Part shown: positions 43,892-52,990 of the stretch, in pieces | Layout: each line of letters starts with the position of its first letter | Position numbering within the stretch: position 1 is the stretch's first letter | Position numbers and translations under genes: made by a program | Notes under the pieces: model-generated | What the model was told of the DNA's origin: nothing | What the model saw: the letters and a program-made list of their open reading frames with translations, nothing else | The model's database searches: none | Source of the DNA: Paenibacillus antibioticophila | GTDB taxonomy: Bacteria > Bacillota > Bacilli > Paenibacillales > Paenibacillaceae | Length of the DNA stretch: 64,000 bases | Reading direction: 5' to 3' | Assembly: GCF_000455265.1 (NCBI RefSeq) | Contig: NZ_HG005139.1 | Location: forward strand, 369,495-433,494

Positions 43892-43920
43892 GCATATTTT
43901 GCTATGTGCATCTCACTTTA

Positions 43921-44946
43921 TCAGTTCACCTGGTTATGATTAAAATAATCCAATCCCATGGCTTCCCGCACTTCGCCAAGTGTTTCCTTTGCCAGCTCTT
44001 GTGCTCTGCGGGTGCCAGTCTTCAGAATATCCTCAATATCATCCGGACGTCGGTTATACATTGCCCGGCGTTCCCTCATAGGCTCCAGCATTAGATTCAA
44101 ATCCTTGAACAAACACCGCTTGCACTCTGTGCAGCCTATACTCCCCATTTGGCAAGCCACCTGAATCTTATCTGCTTCTAGTGACCGGAATGCTTGATGA
44201 TAACTAAAGATGGGGCAAATTTCTGGATGTCCGGGATCGTCTTTGTGCACACGAGCCGGATCCGTCACTGCCTTGCGTATCCTCAATACCAGCTCCTCCT
44301 CTGTGCAGTCCAAAGGAATCGTATTCCCGAGGCTTTTGCTCATCTTTGCATTTCCATCCGTGCCAACTAGCCTAGGCATCTCGCTGATAATAGCTTGAGG
44401 CTCAGGAAAGACAGGACGATACAGTTCATTAAACCTTCTAATTAGCTTGCGGGTTAATTCCAGATGCGGAAGCTGGTCCTCTCCGACAGGAATAACGGTC
44501 GCTTTGCAAAAGACGATATCCGCAGTCTGGCTGACCGGGTAGCCAAGAAAGCCGTAATATAACTCCCCAAGGCTTCGATTTTCCGATTCGGCCTTAATAG
44601 TGGGATTGTGACGAAGAGAATTAACCGTTACAAACATTGAGAAAAAGACGGTCAACTCAGCGATTTCAGGAACCATGGATTGAATAAATATCGTTGATTC
44701 ATTCGGATCCACACCTGCAGCCAGATAATCAAGCGTTATTTCCCGTAAATTCCTGCTTATATTTTCGGGATGATCAAAATGTGTGGTTAGTGCCTGGACA
44801 TCTGCCAGCATGACCAGGGTGTCATAGCGGCTTTGCAGCTTTACTCGGTTGTGCAGGCTGCCGGCGTAATGGCCCAGATGCAGCTTGCCAGTCACGCGGT
44901 CGCCCGATAGCATTCGCTCTTTGCTGAAAGGAATAATTTGATTCAT
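43921..44946 (-). CDS. trpS: Tryptophanyl-tRNA synthetase
   Basis: A 341-residue class Ic synthetase that charges tRNA-Trp. The HIGH-type motif is GKLHLGHYAG near residue 20; the KMSKS motif is AKMSKSLGN near 200. The pair CTECKRC near 285 is a Cys-rich element found in the TrpRS-II branch. AAGGAGG precedes the ATG by 8-9 bases. It is controlled by the upstream T-box, and a short Trp-containing frame overlaps its start. Because the branch differs from housekeeping Bacillus TrpS, it may be a second, inducible copy; whether another trpS exists cannot be seen here. Confidence 0.9.
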   Translation of the reverse strand: MNQIIPFSKERMLSGDRVTGKLHLGHYAGSLHNRVKLQSRYDTLVMLADVQALTTHFDHPENISRNLREITLDYLAAGVDPNESTIFIQSMVPEIAELTVFFSMFVTVNSLRHNPTIKAESENRSLGELYYGFLGYPVSQTADIVFCKATVIPVGEDQLPHLELTRKLIRRFNELYRPVFPEPQAIISEMPRLVGTDGNAKMSKSLGNTIPLDCTEEELVLRIRKAVTDPARVHKDDPGHPEICPIFSYHQAFRSLEADKIQVACQMGSIGCTECKRCLFKDLNLMLEPMRERRAMYNRRPDDIEDILKTGTRRAQELAKETLGEVREAMGLDYFNHNQVN

Positions 44947-45016
44947 TGGTAATCCTCCTTGAATATTGAATTTTTATTGTGTCTATGCAGCAGTTGCGCC
45001 ACCAGCCCTCATCCAT
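44822..45016 (-). CDS. Leader ORF with tandem Trp codons overlapping trpS start
   Basis: An ATG at 45016 (in-frame ATG also at 45022), nine bases after GGGGG, opens MDEGWWRNCCIDT. It runs past the trpS ribosome site and ends 125 bases inside trpS in another frame. It lies after the T-box terminator. Two adjacent Trp codons at positions 5-6 recall amino-acid-responsive leader peptides. Whether it is translated is not known; the tandem Trp could be chance. Confidence 0.4.
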   Translation of the reverse strand: MDEGWWRNCCIDTIKIQYSRRITNESNYSFQQRANAIGRPRDWQAASGPLRRQPAQPSKAAKPL

Positions 45017-45035
45017 GACCATCACCCCCTTAAAA

Positions 45036-45345
45036 TAAAAAAACTCCGTCCATATAAGGACGAAGAGTCGTTGTGCCACCTTAATTCAACTGCCTAAAGT
45101 CTGCCAACATACTTCAGCGCAGGAGTTTTCATTCTCAGTACGGAAGAGCCATGAATATTGTGTTCAGATGAGTTCTTCGATACCTGTCCCATGATAACGG
45201 CGGGAAACCCGGCTAATCCTACTGGACGAGTCTTTCGGACAAGCAGCTCCAAAGGCCATTCGAATCATCGGCGGAACACCGGCTCACAGCAACCGCCGGC
45301 TCTCTGGGATCCTGTCCGATATCTACTTACCCTTTTTCTTAGCTG
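45036..45345 (-). promoter_or_regulatory. T-box riboswitch controlling trpS
   Basis: Read leftward: the Stem I base UCGGAC/GUCCGA is at 45314-45319 and 45235-45240; the distal loop GCUGUGAG lies near 45285; UGG followed by A (45249-45251) is positioned as the specifier for tRNA-Trp. The T-box core GGUGGCACAA is at 45071-45080, and a terminator ACUCUUCGUCC/GGACGGAGU with seven U residues ends at 45036. Uncharged tRNA-Trp would favour the antiterminator and trpS expression. The remaining upstream gap (45346-45623) should hold the trpS promoter and that of the lipoprotein hydrolase; no clear boxes were fixed. Confidence 0.9.
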
Positions 45346-45623
45346 ATCAAGATATACACTTTACTTGAAGAATTACACATTATCTTACTGCAACTTCTGT
45401 TAAGAGGTCAATGGGTGGGTTCCTGACAAGGAAGAATAATTGCGTTTTTACACTGTCTCCGGTACAAAATGTCATTGGAAATATGCATAATTTATGTCAG
45501 AATAATTTTCAATAGAACATTTTTTTGGATTTATGGATTTATAATCCTCAGAACAATTAAGGGGGACGAATTGGATTTTTTAGAACAGTTTCATTTACAA
45601 CGATCTAGGGAGTGTATTAAGTT

Positions 45624-46604
45624 ATGGAATATATAAGAAGAAGTGGTACCCGAGCATCCCTTTTGATGTTAGTTACATTCGTTTTAATTACAGCCATGTT
45701 ATCTGGCTGCCAGAAAAACGATACTTCCCCGCAAGATGGCGAGGTAGAGATCATCTCGAAAGAACTCATAGAAATCCTTGGTCAGAACCCCAATATTGAC
45801 ATCTATAAGGTGTTTTATAAAAGCGATGGTATCAAGGTGCTGGCTTACCTGACCGTCCCCAAGGCTCCCGGAAAGTATCCGCTTGTTGTGAATCTTCATG
45901 GGGGATTTGCGTATGAAGACAAGACTCTTACTCATCAAAATTCCTACTTGACCTACGAATATATGGATATGAGTGACCAGGTGGTTTACTTATACCCTGC
46001 CTATCGTGGCTATTTGGAGAGCGAGGGCTATGTGCAGGGGATTGCGGAGAACACACGGGATGCAGACAATGGAATCAAGCTGGCGATGTCCACTGGCAGG
46101 GTCAAGGAAGATTCTGTCTATCTGATTGGTGCCTCTATGGGAGGAGCAGTGGCTTTGAGATTAGCCTCCGAGCGTCAGGATGTACAGGCTGTAGTCGGCA
46201 TAGCTCCCTTTACGGGTTGGGATGTAATTATACGCTGGTTGGATGAGCATCCAGGCATAACTAAACCTGAAGTTGTAGATAATTTCAGGCAGAACGCATT
46301 CTATGTAAGATATAGCTTAATTAAATTGCATCCCGAATCAGAGGGTGACTATTCAATATTGGATAAAATCCCGAACATTAATGCTCCGGTGCTACTACTG
46401 CAGGGGACGAACGATGATCGTCTGATCTGGCAGACCGTTCAGGACTTTTCCAACGATCTGGAGGAGGCGGGGAAAACGGTAAAGTTCGTTCTCTATGAGG
46501 GCGGCGATCATAGCTTAGGAGGTGATTATCTAGATCAGAGAAACCAGGAAATTCATCAATGGCTGCAAAAATATGGTCTCACGGAGTCATTCACCATGCA
46601 GTAG
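45624..46604 (+). CDS. Secreted lipoprotein alpha/beta hydrolase (S9-like)
   Basis: A 326-residue hydrolase with a lipoprotein signal ending AMLSGC (Cys near residue 29). The alpha/beta-hydrolase features are VNLHGGFAYE near 90, GASMGGAVALRLAS near 168 (nucleophile Ser in GxSxG), LLQGTNDDRL near 268 (acid Asp) and GGDHSLGG near 298 (His). The layout matches prolyl-oligopeptidase/dienelactone-type C-terminal domains, so it is an esterase or peptidase at the cell surface; its substrate is unknown. The ribosome site before the ATG is weak. It is transcribed alone and convergent with the ABC exporter operon. Confidence 0.8.
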   Translation: MEYIRRSGTRASLLMLVTFVLITAMLSGCQKNDTSPQDGEVEIISKELIEILGQNPNIDIYKVFYKSDGIKVLAYLTVPKAPGKYPLVVNLHGGFAYEDKTLTHQNSYLTYEYMDMSDQVVYLYPAYRGYLESEGYVQGIAENTRDADNGIKLAMSTGRVKEDSVYLIGASMGGAVALRLASERQDVQAVVGIAPFTGWDVIIRWLDEHPGITKPEVVDNFRQNAFYVRYSLIKLHPESEGDYSILDKIPNINAPVLLLQGTNDDRLIWQTVQDFSNDLEEAGKTVKFVLYEGGDHSLGGDYLDQRNQEIHQWLQKYGLTESFTMQ

Positions 46605-46680
46605 CGCTAATCAGCCGTGTTCTAAGGGGCCATCTTAACATGGACTCCAGTCTGAACGCGGCTGATGAAATGGGCGGTGC

Positions 46681-47535
46681 TTATTTGCTTTTTCGTGACA
46701 AGTTAAGCATGGATAGGCCGAAGAATAACAGGGTTGTGCCGATCAGGATGGCGATGCTTAGCCAGCTTTGCACGGTGTAATCTCCGAAGTAGTAGACAAC
46801 ACCCATGTTTTGCTGGAACTGCTCCATAGCCTCCGTGGGCGCTCCGGCAAAGGAAATCTCCATTGGTCTTTCAAGCATCACACTGCGAATTAATACCCCC
46901 GCATGGGATATCGGAAATAGCTTGATTACCCATTGCACGCCATCCGGCAAGCTCCCCACTGGTACATAAATGCCTGTCAGGAAGCCGATCAGGGTTCCAA
47001 TGACGGTACTGGCTGCCGAAAAGGCATTGGAGCTGCGCATAAAGGTGGTGATGAAGAAGATGATCGAGCTGCTGGCCAGCACAGCCAGGACAATCAGTCC
47101 AAGCACCTCGAGCAGGCTTGCCCAGGGTAGAAGCTCGCCGTCAAACAGCAAAAGGTATCCTTCACCCAGTAAGAGGGTTGCTATGCTCATAATAATCCCG
47201 ACAGCACAAGCGCTCAGAATGTAGCCGCCAGTCAGCTTTGCTCTACGAATGGGGGAAGTAGTAAAGTCCTTCAGGATCTTTCTGGATCGGTCCTCCACCA
47301 TAATGCCGAAGGCCCCCGTCGTTGAAGTTACCGAGGTTACCGCGAGGATACCCGCCAGTATCCAGCTATTGATAAGAAATTTGACTCCCGGAATCCCCGA
47401 TAAGCCATTTGCGATATTGTCCGCAAGAAAGATGACATATAACCCCAATATGATAAAGACAGCAAGCAAGGAAAACAACACGGCCGCACGGTCACGGAAA
47501 AAAATTCGCAGGTTCCTTTGTGCAATAGCAAGCAT
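46681..47535 (-). CDS. ABC-2 type exporter permease
   Basis: A 284-residue membrane protein of the ABC-2 family with about six membrane helices. It begins with the typical RNLRIFFRDRAAVLFSLL, where the cytoplasmic lead runs into helix 1. The 'MVEDRSRKILKDFTTSPIRR' loop near residue 82 is the standard cytoplasmic segment, and 'GIYVPVGSLPDGVQWVIKLFPISH' near 205 is the conserved extracellular part. It abuts the ATPase gene upstream. Together they export a drug or lipid-like compound; the LytTR regulator at the head of the operon suggests control by stress or by a peptide signal. Confidence 0.88.
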   Translation of the reverse strand: MLAIAQRNLRIFFRDRAAVLFSLLAVFIILGLYVIFLADNIANGLSGIPGVKFLINSWILAGILAVTSVTSTTGAFGIMVEDRSRKILKDFTTSPIRRAKLTGGYILSACAVGIIMSIATLLLGEGYLLLFDGELLPWASLLEVLGLIVLAVLASSSIIFFITTFMRSSNAFSAASTVIGTLIGFLTGIYVPVGSLPDGVQWVIKLFPISHAGVLIRSVMLERPMEISFAGAPTEAMEQFQQNMGVVYYFGDYTVQSWLSIAILIGTTLLFFGLSMLNLSRKSK

Positions 47536-48452
47536 CAGTTTCTTACCTCCGTTCCTGTGAGCCGGATAAAGACATCATCCAGCGTACCATTAATGATCTC
47601 CACGTTCTCGATATTGTTCCGGAACAAGTCCAGAAGCGGCAAGGCGTCCACGGTCTGATTCAGAGCGATGCTGTAGATGCCTGCCGCATCCCGCTCATAC
47701 GTAATCGCCTGCTCCTCCAGTAAGGCCGCGAGTTCCTCGTCATGCCGCGGTTTGATTTTCAACACATCCGAGGTGTAGCGAGTCTTCAGCTCAAGCGGAG
47801 TGCCATGGGCAAGAACCTCCCCGTGATCGATAATCGTAATATAATCCGCCTGTGCAGCCTCCTCCATATAATGTGTGGTCAGGAATACCGTCATGCCTTG
47901 CTCGCGCTGAAGCTTCAATATCATCGCCCAGACAGACTTCCGCGTCTGAGGGTCGAGACCTGTGGTCGGTTCATCCAAAAACAAGATCTTGGGCGTATGG
48001 ATCAACGCACGAGCGATATCGGCCCGGCGGCGTTGCCCTCCAGACAGCTTGCCGTAAGGGCGCTTCAGGAATTCCGTGACATTGGCGGTCCGCGAAGCCG
48101 AAGTGATAGCGGCATCCAGATCGTTCCGCGACAACCCATAGAAGCTGCCGCGTGTTCGCAAGTTCTCCTCTACCGTCAGCAGCGGATCCAGCAGGCTGTC
48201 CTGAAAGACGATGCCGATGGATGCCCGTATGTGTTCATCCTCTTGTCCAAGCTCATACCCGTTGATGACAACTCGGCCCCCATCGGGCTTCAACTGGGTG
48301 GAGACCATATCAATGGTCGTAGATTTGCCGGCACCGTTAGGTCCGAGAAAGGCAAACAGACTGCCCTCCTCAACGTAAAAGTCAATTTTTTTGACGGCTT
48401 CGAGCGATCCGAAGGATTTCTTCAAATGACTCACTTCCATAATTTTGCTCAT
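47535..48452 (-). CDS. ABC exporter ATPase (drug-resistance type)
   Basis: A 305-residue ATPase. Walker A GPNGAGKST is near residue 37, the signature KLSGGQRRR near 137 and Walker B ILFLDEPTTGLD near 157; the extra C-terminal 80 residues are the tail typical of DrrA/YhcH-type ATPases. The gene overlaps the DUF3021 stop by four bases (ATGA) and abuts the permease, so three genes are tightly coupled. The substrate is not deducible. Confidence 0.9.
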   Translation of the reverse strand: MSKIMEVSHLKKSFGSLEAVKKIDFYVEEGSLFAFLGPNGAGKSTTIDMVSTQLKPDGGRVVINGYELGQEDEHIRASIGIVFQDSLLDPLLTVEENLRTRGSFYGLSRNDLDAAITSASRTANVTEFLKRPYGKLSGGQRRRADIARALIHTPKILFLDEPTTGLDPQTRKSVWAMILKLQREQGMTVFLTTHYMEEAAQADYITIIDHGEVLAHGTPLELKTRYTSDVLKIKPRHDEELAALLEEQAITYERDAAGIYSIALNQTVDALPLLDLFRNNIENVEIINGTLDDVFIRLTGTEVRN

Positions 48453-48883
48453 TGTTTCTCTCCCGTCCTCTTATCTCTATTTTGCTGCAGCCATTGCAAT
48501 TGCTGGTTGATGCGGCTGGCATCCACCTGATCCTTGATCATCAGCACCCCGTATACTGCGAAATAAACGAAGATGCACATCCCGACGACTACCGCCAGAT
48601 TAAGCGGGTTTAATACGAAAACATTGAGCAGCATGCCTGAGACAAAGACGCCAAGTAAAACGTCAATCAAATCTACAGCGATGGAGAGCCAACGATTCTT
48701 CCAGGCTATTCTGTCTGTGATTGCCAACAGCAGGGTGGCGGCGGTCGACATGGCAAATAATTGAAATGCCAGCAGCGTGGTGAGCGGGGGCAGAATGTCA
48801 AGTGAAGCCAAAATGGAGTAAATAAGCACCACGAAGGTAAACGAGATACAGTCGCTGGTCAAGTATCTTTTGATATAAAGCAT
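48449..48883 (-). CDS. DUF3021 membrane protein (LytTR-system partner)
   Basis: A 144-residue protein with four membrane helices, for example SFTFVVLIYSILASLDILPP and VGMCIFVYFAVYGVLMI, and a charged cytoplasmic tail. It has the DUF3021 layout. In streptococci, such proteins (HdrM, BrsM) are encoded next to LytTR regulators and hold them inactive at the membrane. It lies 12 bases after the LytTR gene and overlaps the ATPase gene, as expected for such a system. The inhibitory role here is inference from those relatives. Confidence 0.82.
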   Translation of the reverse strand: MLYIKRYLTSDCISFTFVVLIYSILASLDILPPLTTLLAFQLFAMSTAATLLLAITDRIAWKNRWLSIAVDLIDVLLGVFVSGMLLNVFVLNPLNLAVVVGMCIFVYFAVYGVLMIKDQVDASRINQQLQWLQQNRDKRTGEKQ

Positions 48884-48895
48884 CCTTCACGCCTC

Positions 48896-49342
48896 CTAGA
48901 AATTAAATTTTTTCTTGAAGTTCTGGACGTAATGCCGGTTGATGATCAGCTTCTCCCCATTATGCAGAAGGACCTCAAATCGTCCATTTAGCAGCGCGCG
49001 TACACTGGATAGCTTCATGATATTTAGAATGCAGCTTTTGCTGATTCGCACAAAATCGGCCTTGGCGAATTGCTCCTCCAGTTCATAGAGCTTGAGGCTG
49101 CATTCATAGACATCCTTCTCGCAATAAGCAAAGCTCTTGTCATCGATGGACTCGAAATAATAGATATCTTCCAGCCGAAGCGGATAGGTGGCGCCGTTCT
49201 TTTTACCTGTGATGGAAAAACCGTACAAGCGGATCTGGGCGATGAGCTTCTCCAGCTCGGCGTCGACCAGCTTGCATTTAATCGTAATTTCAATATCCTC
49301 GTGATCGAGTGATTGATCGATAATCAGCTTCAAAGGATTCAC
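48896..49342 (-). CDS. LytTR-domain transcriptional regulator
   Basis: A 148-residue regulator. A short N-terminal segment of about 50 residues precedes a LytTR DNA-binding domain that begins around LRLEDIYYFESIDDKSFAY (56-74) and contains FVRISKSCILNIMKL near 105 and INRHYVQNFKKKF at the end. There is no receiver domain, so it is not a two-component regulator. The DUF3021 gene follows, making a LytTR regulatory system placed ahead of an ABC exporter that it probably controls together with itself. Confidence 0.88.
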   Translation of the reverse strand: MNPLKLIIDQSLDHEDIEITIKCKLVDAELEKLIAQIRLYGFSITGKKNGATYPLRLEDIYYFESIDDKSFAYCEKDVYECSLKLYELEEQFAKADFVRISKSCILNIMKLSSVRALLNGRFEVLLHNGEKLIINRHYVQNFKKKFNF

Positions 49343-49570
49343 TCCTCGGGTGTTGATGGATTGAACATTTCAGGCTGTACCTGCGGTGAGTTAAACATAT
49401 CACGGGCATTTTTACAGGCGCAATAGGGTTTCCGGTAAACTGCACCTGAGGCAGGGTGAAATACATTTGCAACTTGTCTGTTGTCAGGGAGGGCCAGTCT
49501 GCATAATCGGCCAAGTTCCCTCATAGACATGTATCAGTTTAGGAAATCAAACTGCAGAGGGGATGATCAC

Positions 49571-50692
49571 ATGCGTCGGATCACGAAGATGCTGGCGATT
49601 ATGATCGTTGTAAGCATCGTACTGGTTGCATGCGGGAAGAAAGATGCGGCCGGCGTCGTCAAGGATTTGGACAAAGTAGTGAACAAACTGGAGAGTTACC
49701 AGGGTACTGGTGTGATGACGCTGTACACGGGTGACAAGCCCCAGGAGTACCAAGTGGAGGTGTGGTATCAAAATCCGTCTTTTTACCGGATCGCGCTTAC
49801 GAATGCTGAGAAGGATGTTACCCAGATTGTGCTTCGCAATGAACAAGGTGTCTATGTGCTGACGCCAAGCTTGAACAAGAGCTTCCGCTTCCAAAGCGAC
49901 TGGCCGGAGAATCAGGGACAGGTCTATTTGTACCAGACCCTTGTCCGGAGTATTCTAAGCGACGGAGCAAGACAATTCGCCAGCGACAAAGAAAATTACG
50001 TGTTTGAGGTTGCAGCCAACTATAATACGCATGCCCTGGTACGCCAGAAGATTTGGCTTGATAAAGAAAACTACGCGCCAAAGCAGGTGCAGGTATCCGA
50101 TTCTCAAGCCAAGGTCGTAGTTGAAGTCAAATTTGACAGCTTTAATTTTGATACCAAGTTTGAGAATAATTCCTTCGATATGCAGCATAATCTGGATACG
50201 GCTGCAGAGGATGCCAAAGGGACTTTGTTAGAAGTAGATGAGAACGGGATGCTGGTGGAGAAACTTCCGGATTCCTCAAGCGAAGACCCTGTGTCAGGGA
50301 GCATAGCAGAAGGGGAAGAGGGAACAGCTTCTGGAACAACTTCTGCGTTGACAGATTCCTTTGGGGTCATTGTACCGACCTATTTGCCTGACGGCGTGGC
50401 CTATCAGGATGATAAAGTGGTCGAGGGCGAAGAACGGATTATGGTACTGCAGCGCTATAATGGTACATATCAGTTCACCCTCACCGAGACGCGTTCCCCG
50501 GATCGCACGGCTTCTACTGTAACCGGTGAAATGGTCGATATGGGCTTTACCTTCGGATTTCTCAGCGGAGATGAGCTGCGCACTTTAACCTGGACAATGG
50601 ATGGCCTGGAATTCCGGATTACAAGCGAGGACCTCCCCGTATCGGAAATGGTGAAAATCGCTGCTTCCATGCAGGATCAAACGGGTAAATAA
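49571..50692 (+). CDS. ydcC: LolA-like lipoprotein YdcC
   Basis: The start ATG 49571 is chosen because the lipoprotein signal begins there (MRRITKMLAIMIVVSIVLVAC, Cys near 21) and GAGGGGATG lies upstream; the frame is open earlier to 49481. The mature protein of about 350 residues has a LolA-like half (YQGTGVMTLYTG, VEVWYQNPSFYRI) and a C-terminal domain with 'YQFTLTETR'. In B. subtilis, ydcC occupies the same place directly before alr and has been linked to sporulation. Its biochemical role is not established. A 177-bp gap separates it from alr. Confidence 0.82.
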   Translation: MRRITKMLAIMIVVSIVLVACGKKDAAGVVKDLDKVVNKLESYQGTGVMTLYTGDKPQEYQVEVWYQNPSFYRIALTNAEKDVTQIVLRNEQGVYVLTPSLNKSFRFQSDWPENQGQVYLYQTLVRSILSDGARQFASDKENYVFEVAANYNTHALVRQKIWLDKENYAPKQVQVSDSQAKVVVEVKFDSFNFDTKFENNSFDMQHNLDTAAEDAKGTLLEVDENGMLVEKLPDSSSEDPVSGSIAEGEEGTASGTTSALTDSFGVIVPTYLPDGVAYQDDKVVEGEERIMVLQRYNGTYQFTLTETRSPDRTASTVTGEMVDMGFTFGFLSGDELRTLTWTMDGLEFRITSEDLPVSEMVKIAASMQDQTGK

Positions 50693-50869
50693 TAGGTAGT
50701 TCGGGCGGGTTGCGGCTGTTCGGACGGGAATCATAGTCCCTCCGTCATCCGTCTATCCGCCTCTTTTTATCCATCAAGCCTTCTCTCATTTGACAGCCGC
50801 ACCGAAAGAACATTACGATAGGTGTATTGTTTTACATGGACTTTGAATCTTTTGAGAAGGTGACCTGAA

Positions 50870-52057
50870 GTGCAAGTGACATATCGACCGACCCAGGCTG
50901 TTATTGATCTGGATGCCCTATACTCCAACTACCGGAAATTTCGTGAGGTTCTGCCTGCTGAGATGAAGCTGCTTGCTTGTGTGAAAGCAAATGCCTATGG
51001 GCATGGAGCAGTGACAATTGCAAGAGAGCTGGAGCGCGTTGGCGCTGATTATCTCAGCGTAGCGTTTTTGGACGAAGCGCTGGAACTGCGCAGTGCTGGG
51101 ATCACGATGCCAATTCTGGTGCTGGGATATACACCGCCTCATGGAGTACGCAAGGCGTGGGAGCATCGTATTACACTGACCGTGTTCAGTGATGAGGTGC
51201 TGGAGGCGATAGAGCAACTTGATCCTACGGAATTTGATCATAAGCTGCAAGTCCATGTCAAGATTGACTCAGGAATGGGGCGCCTTGGACTGCTTACCGC
51301 AGAAGAGGCTGTGTCCTTCATTCTGAGACTCCGTCAGCTTTCCCATGTGGAGGTTGAGGGGCTGTTCACGCATTTTGCCACGGCGGATGAACGGGACAAG
51401 AGCTATACATTGGAGCAGTATGGGCGTTTTCAGGTAGTAGTGGACGCGCTGCGCAAGGAAGGGATTGAGATCCCGGTTATACATACGGGTAATAGCGCAA
51501 TTGCCATCGATATGCCGGAGCTGTCCGTCAATATGGTTCGGATCGGCATTTCGATCTATGGTCTGTATCCATCGGATGAGGTTGGGAAGGAACGAATTGA
51601 GCTGAGTCCGATTTTGACGCTGAAAACCGAGATTGTGTGGGTGAAGACTCTGCCGCCGAATTCGGCTATCAGTTATGGAGCCAGATATGTAACTAGCAGC
51701 GAGGAGATCATCGGAACACTCCCGATCGGGTATGCCGATGGATACTCGCGGATGCTGGGAGGCAAAGCGCAGGTATTGATACGCGGCCGTCGTGTTCCTG
51801 TCGTTGGAACGATCTGCATGGATCAATGTATGGTTTCGTTAGAGGCTTTGGCTGACGAGGCCGAAGAAATTCAAGCCGGCGAAGAGGTTGTACTCATCGG
51901 TCAGCAGTCCGGCAGCGTAATTACTGCGGACGAGCTGGCTACAAAGCTTGGAACCATCCCTTATGAATTGGTCTGCATGCTGGCCCATCGTGTTGTCAGA
52001 GTGTATGTGCGCTCGGGTGAACCGGTTACGGCAGTTAATGCACTGTTAAGTGAATAA
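50870..52057 (+). CDS. alr: Alanine racemase
   Basis: A 395-residue PLP enzyme that interconverts L- and D-alanine for peptidoglycan. The PLP-binding Lys39 is in CVKANAYGHGAV and the second catalytic base, Tyr near 269, in SAISYGARY; ICMDQCMVSL near 313 is also conserved. GTG at 50870 is the start, with GAAGGTGA at a good distance. Gene order ydcC-alr-ndoAI-ndoA is as in Bacillus. One alr is seen; whether a second (dadX/yncD-type) copy exists elsewhere is unknown. Confidence 0.95.
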   Translation: MQVTYRPTQAVIDLDALYSNYRKFREVLPAEMKLLACVKANAYGHGAVTIARELERVGADYLSVAFLDEALELRSAGITMPILVLGYTPPHGVRKAWEHRITLTVFSDEVLEAIEQLDPTEFDHKLQVHVKIDSGMGRLGLLTAEEAVSFILRLRQLSHVEVEGLFTHFATADERDKSYTLEQYGRFQVVVDALRKEGIEIPVIHTGNSAIAIDMPELSVNMVRIGISIYGLYPSDEVGKERIELSPILTLKTEIVWVKTLPPNSAISYGARYVTSSEEIIGTLPIGYADGYSRMLGGKAQVLIRGRRVPVVGTICMDQCMVSLEALADEAEEIQAGEEVVLIGQQSGSVITADELATKLGTIPYELVCMLAHRVVRVYVRSGEPVTAVNALLSE

Positions 52058-52282
52058 TTGCAGTGATTGACAAAAACCAACAAAACTTTTTTCTCCTGGA
52101 AGGAATTTATGCCGGAGCATCGAAACAATAATACATGGCAATATTGAAGTATATTGTTTATAATGGGATGCAGCATACTTGATATACGCTCGGCATATAC
52201 TTCTTTGTATATATTTCCTTGAATAACGCTATACTGTATGTCAGGGAACAGGGTCGACTAGGTTTTGGGGGTGGAAGTTAAG

Positions 52283-52564
52283 ATGGCCAATTTGCAGAAC
52301 ACCAAAAGAATCATGATCAGTTTGCCAGATCATCTTTTGCAGGAAGTGGATGGAATCGTAGCAATGGAGAATTCCAATCGCAGCGAATTGATTAGGCAAG
52401 CCATGAAGCTGTATTTGAATGAGCGGAAGAAGAGATTCATTCGCGAGTCGATGCAGCGCGGCTATATGGAGATGGCAAAAATCAATCTTTCCATGGCCTC
52501 TGAAGCATTCCAAGCGGAGGAAGATGCAGACATCACTCTGGACCGCCTAGTAAGCGGGGTGTAA
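52283..52564 (+). CDS. ndoAI: Antitoxin EndoAI (MazE-like, ribbon-helix-helix)
   Basis: A 93-residue antitoxin. ATG 52283 is preferred to TTG 52265 because it gives exactly the length of the B. subtilis protein and starts just before the RHH strand (KRIMISLPDHLLQEVDG). The RHH fold (residues 8-50) binds operator DNA; the C-terminal RGYMEMAKINL..EAFQAEEDADITLDRLVSG wraps and blocks the toxin. A promoter candidate with TATAAT lies around 52160. The gene ends three bases before ndoA. Confidence 0.92.
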   Translation: MANLQNTKRIMISLPDHLLQEVDGIVAMENSNRSELIRQAMKLYLNERKKRFIRESMQRGYMEMAKINLSMASEAFQAEEDADITLDRLVSGV

Positions 52565-52567
52565 CTA

Positions 52568-52918
52568 TTGATCGTAAAGCGCGGTGACGTTTTTTTCGCG
52601 GACCTTTCTCCTGTTGTGGGCTCAGAGCAGGGAGGAGTAAGGCCTGTGCTTATTATCCAGAACGATATCGGCAACCGATTTAGCCCTACAGCAATTGTTG
52701 CTGCTATAACGGCGCAAATTCAGAAGGCAAAGCTGCCGACGCATGTTGAGATTGAAGCGGCGACGCATGGCTTTGACCGGGATTCCGTAATTTTGCTGGA
52801 ACAGATTCGTACGATCGACAAACAGAGACTTACTGACAAAATTACGCACTTGGATGAGGAAACCATGAAGAAGGTCAATGAAGCCTTATTGATCAGTCTT
52901 GGGTTAATCGACTTTTAA
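52568..52918 (+). CDS. ndoA: Endoribonuclease toxin EndoA (MazF family)
   Basis: A 116-residue MazF-type mRNA interferase, identical in length to B. subtilis EndoA, which cleaves RNA at UACAU. The start is TTG ([15 protein letters not shown]), as in Bacillus. [24 protein letters not shown] near residues 18-41 holds the catalytic Arg and active-site loop, and '[14 protein letters not shown]' near 77 is the conserved dimer region. It is co-transcribed with ndoAI. In Bacillus it is essential to have the antitoxin first, and that order is kept here. Confidence 0.95.
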   Translation: MIVKRGDVFFADLSPVVGSEQGGVRPVLIIQNDIGNRFSPTAIVAAITAQIQKAKLPTHVEIEAATHGFDRDSVILLEQIRTIDKQRLTDKITHLDEETMKKVNEALLISLGLIDF

Positions 52919-52931
52919 GTGTTCATATGAA

Positions 52932-52968
52932 GCGCCCTGACTTTTTTTAGCGGGGTGCTTTTTTATTT
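52932..52968 (+). terminator. Terminator after ndoA
   Basis: AAGCGCCCTGA can pair with GCGGGGTGCTT (mismatches in the middle), followed by a long T-run. The stem is imperfect but the T-run is strong. Confidence 0.6.
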
Positions 52969-52990
52969 GAATAATATCTAGAGGTGCAGG

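Noticed and set aside
47742-48530. A 262-codon plus-strand frame.
   Set aside because: It is opposite the ABC ATPase, whose Walker motifs fix the coding strand.
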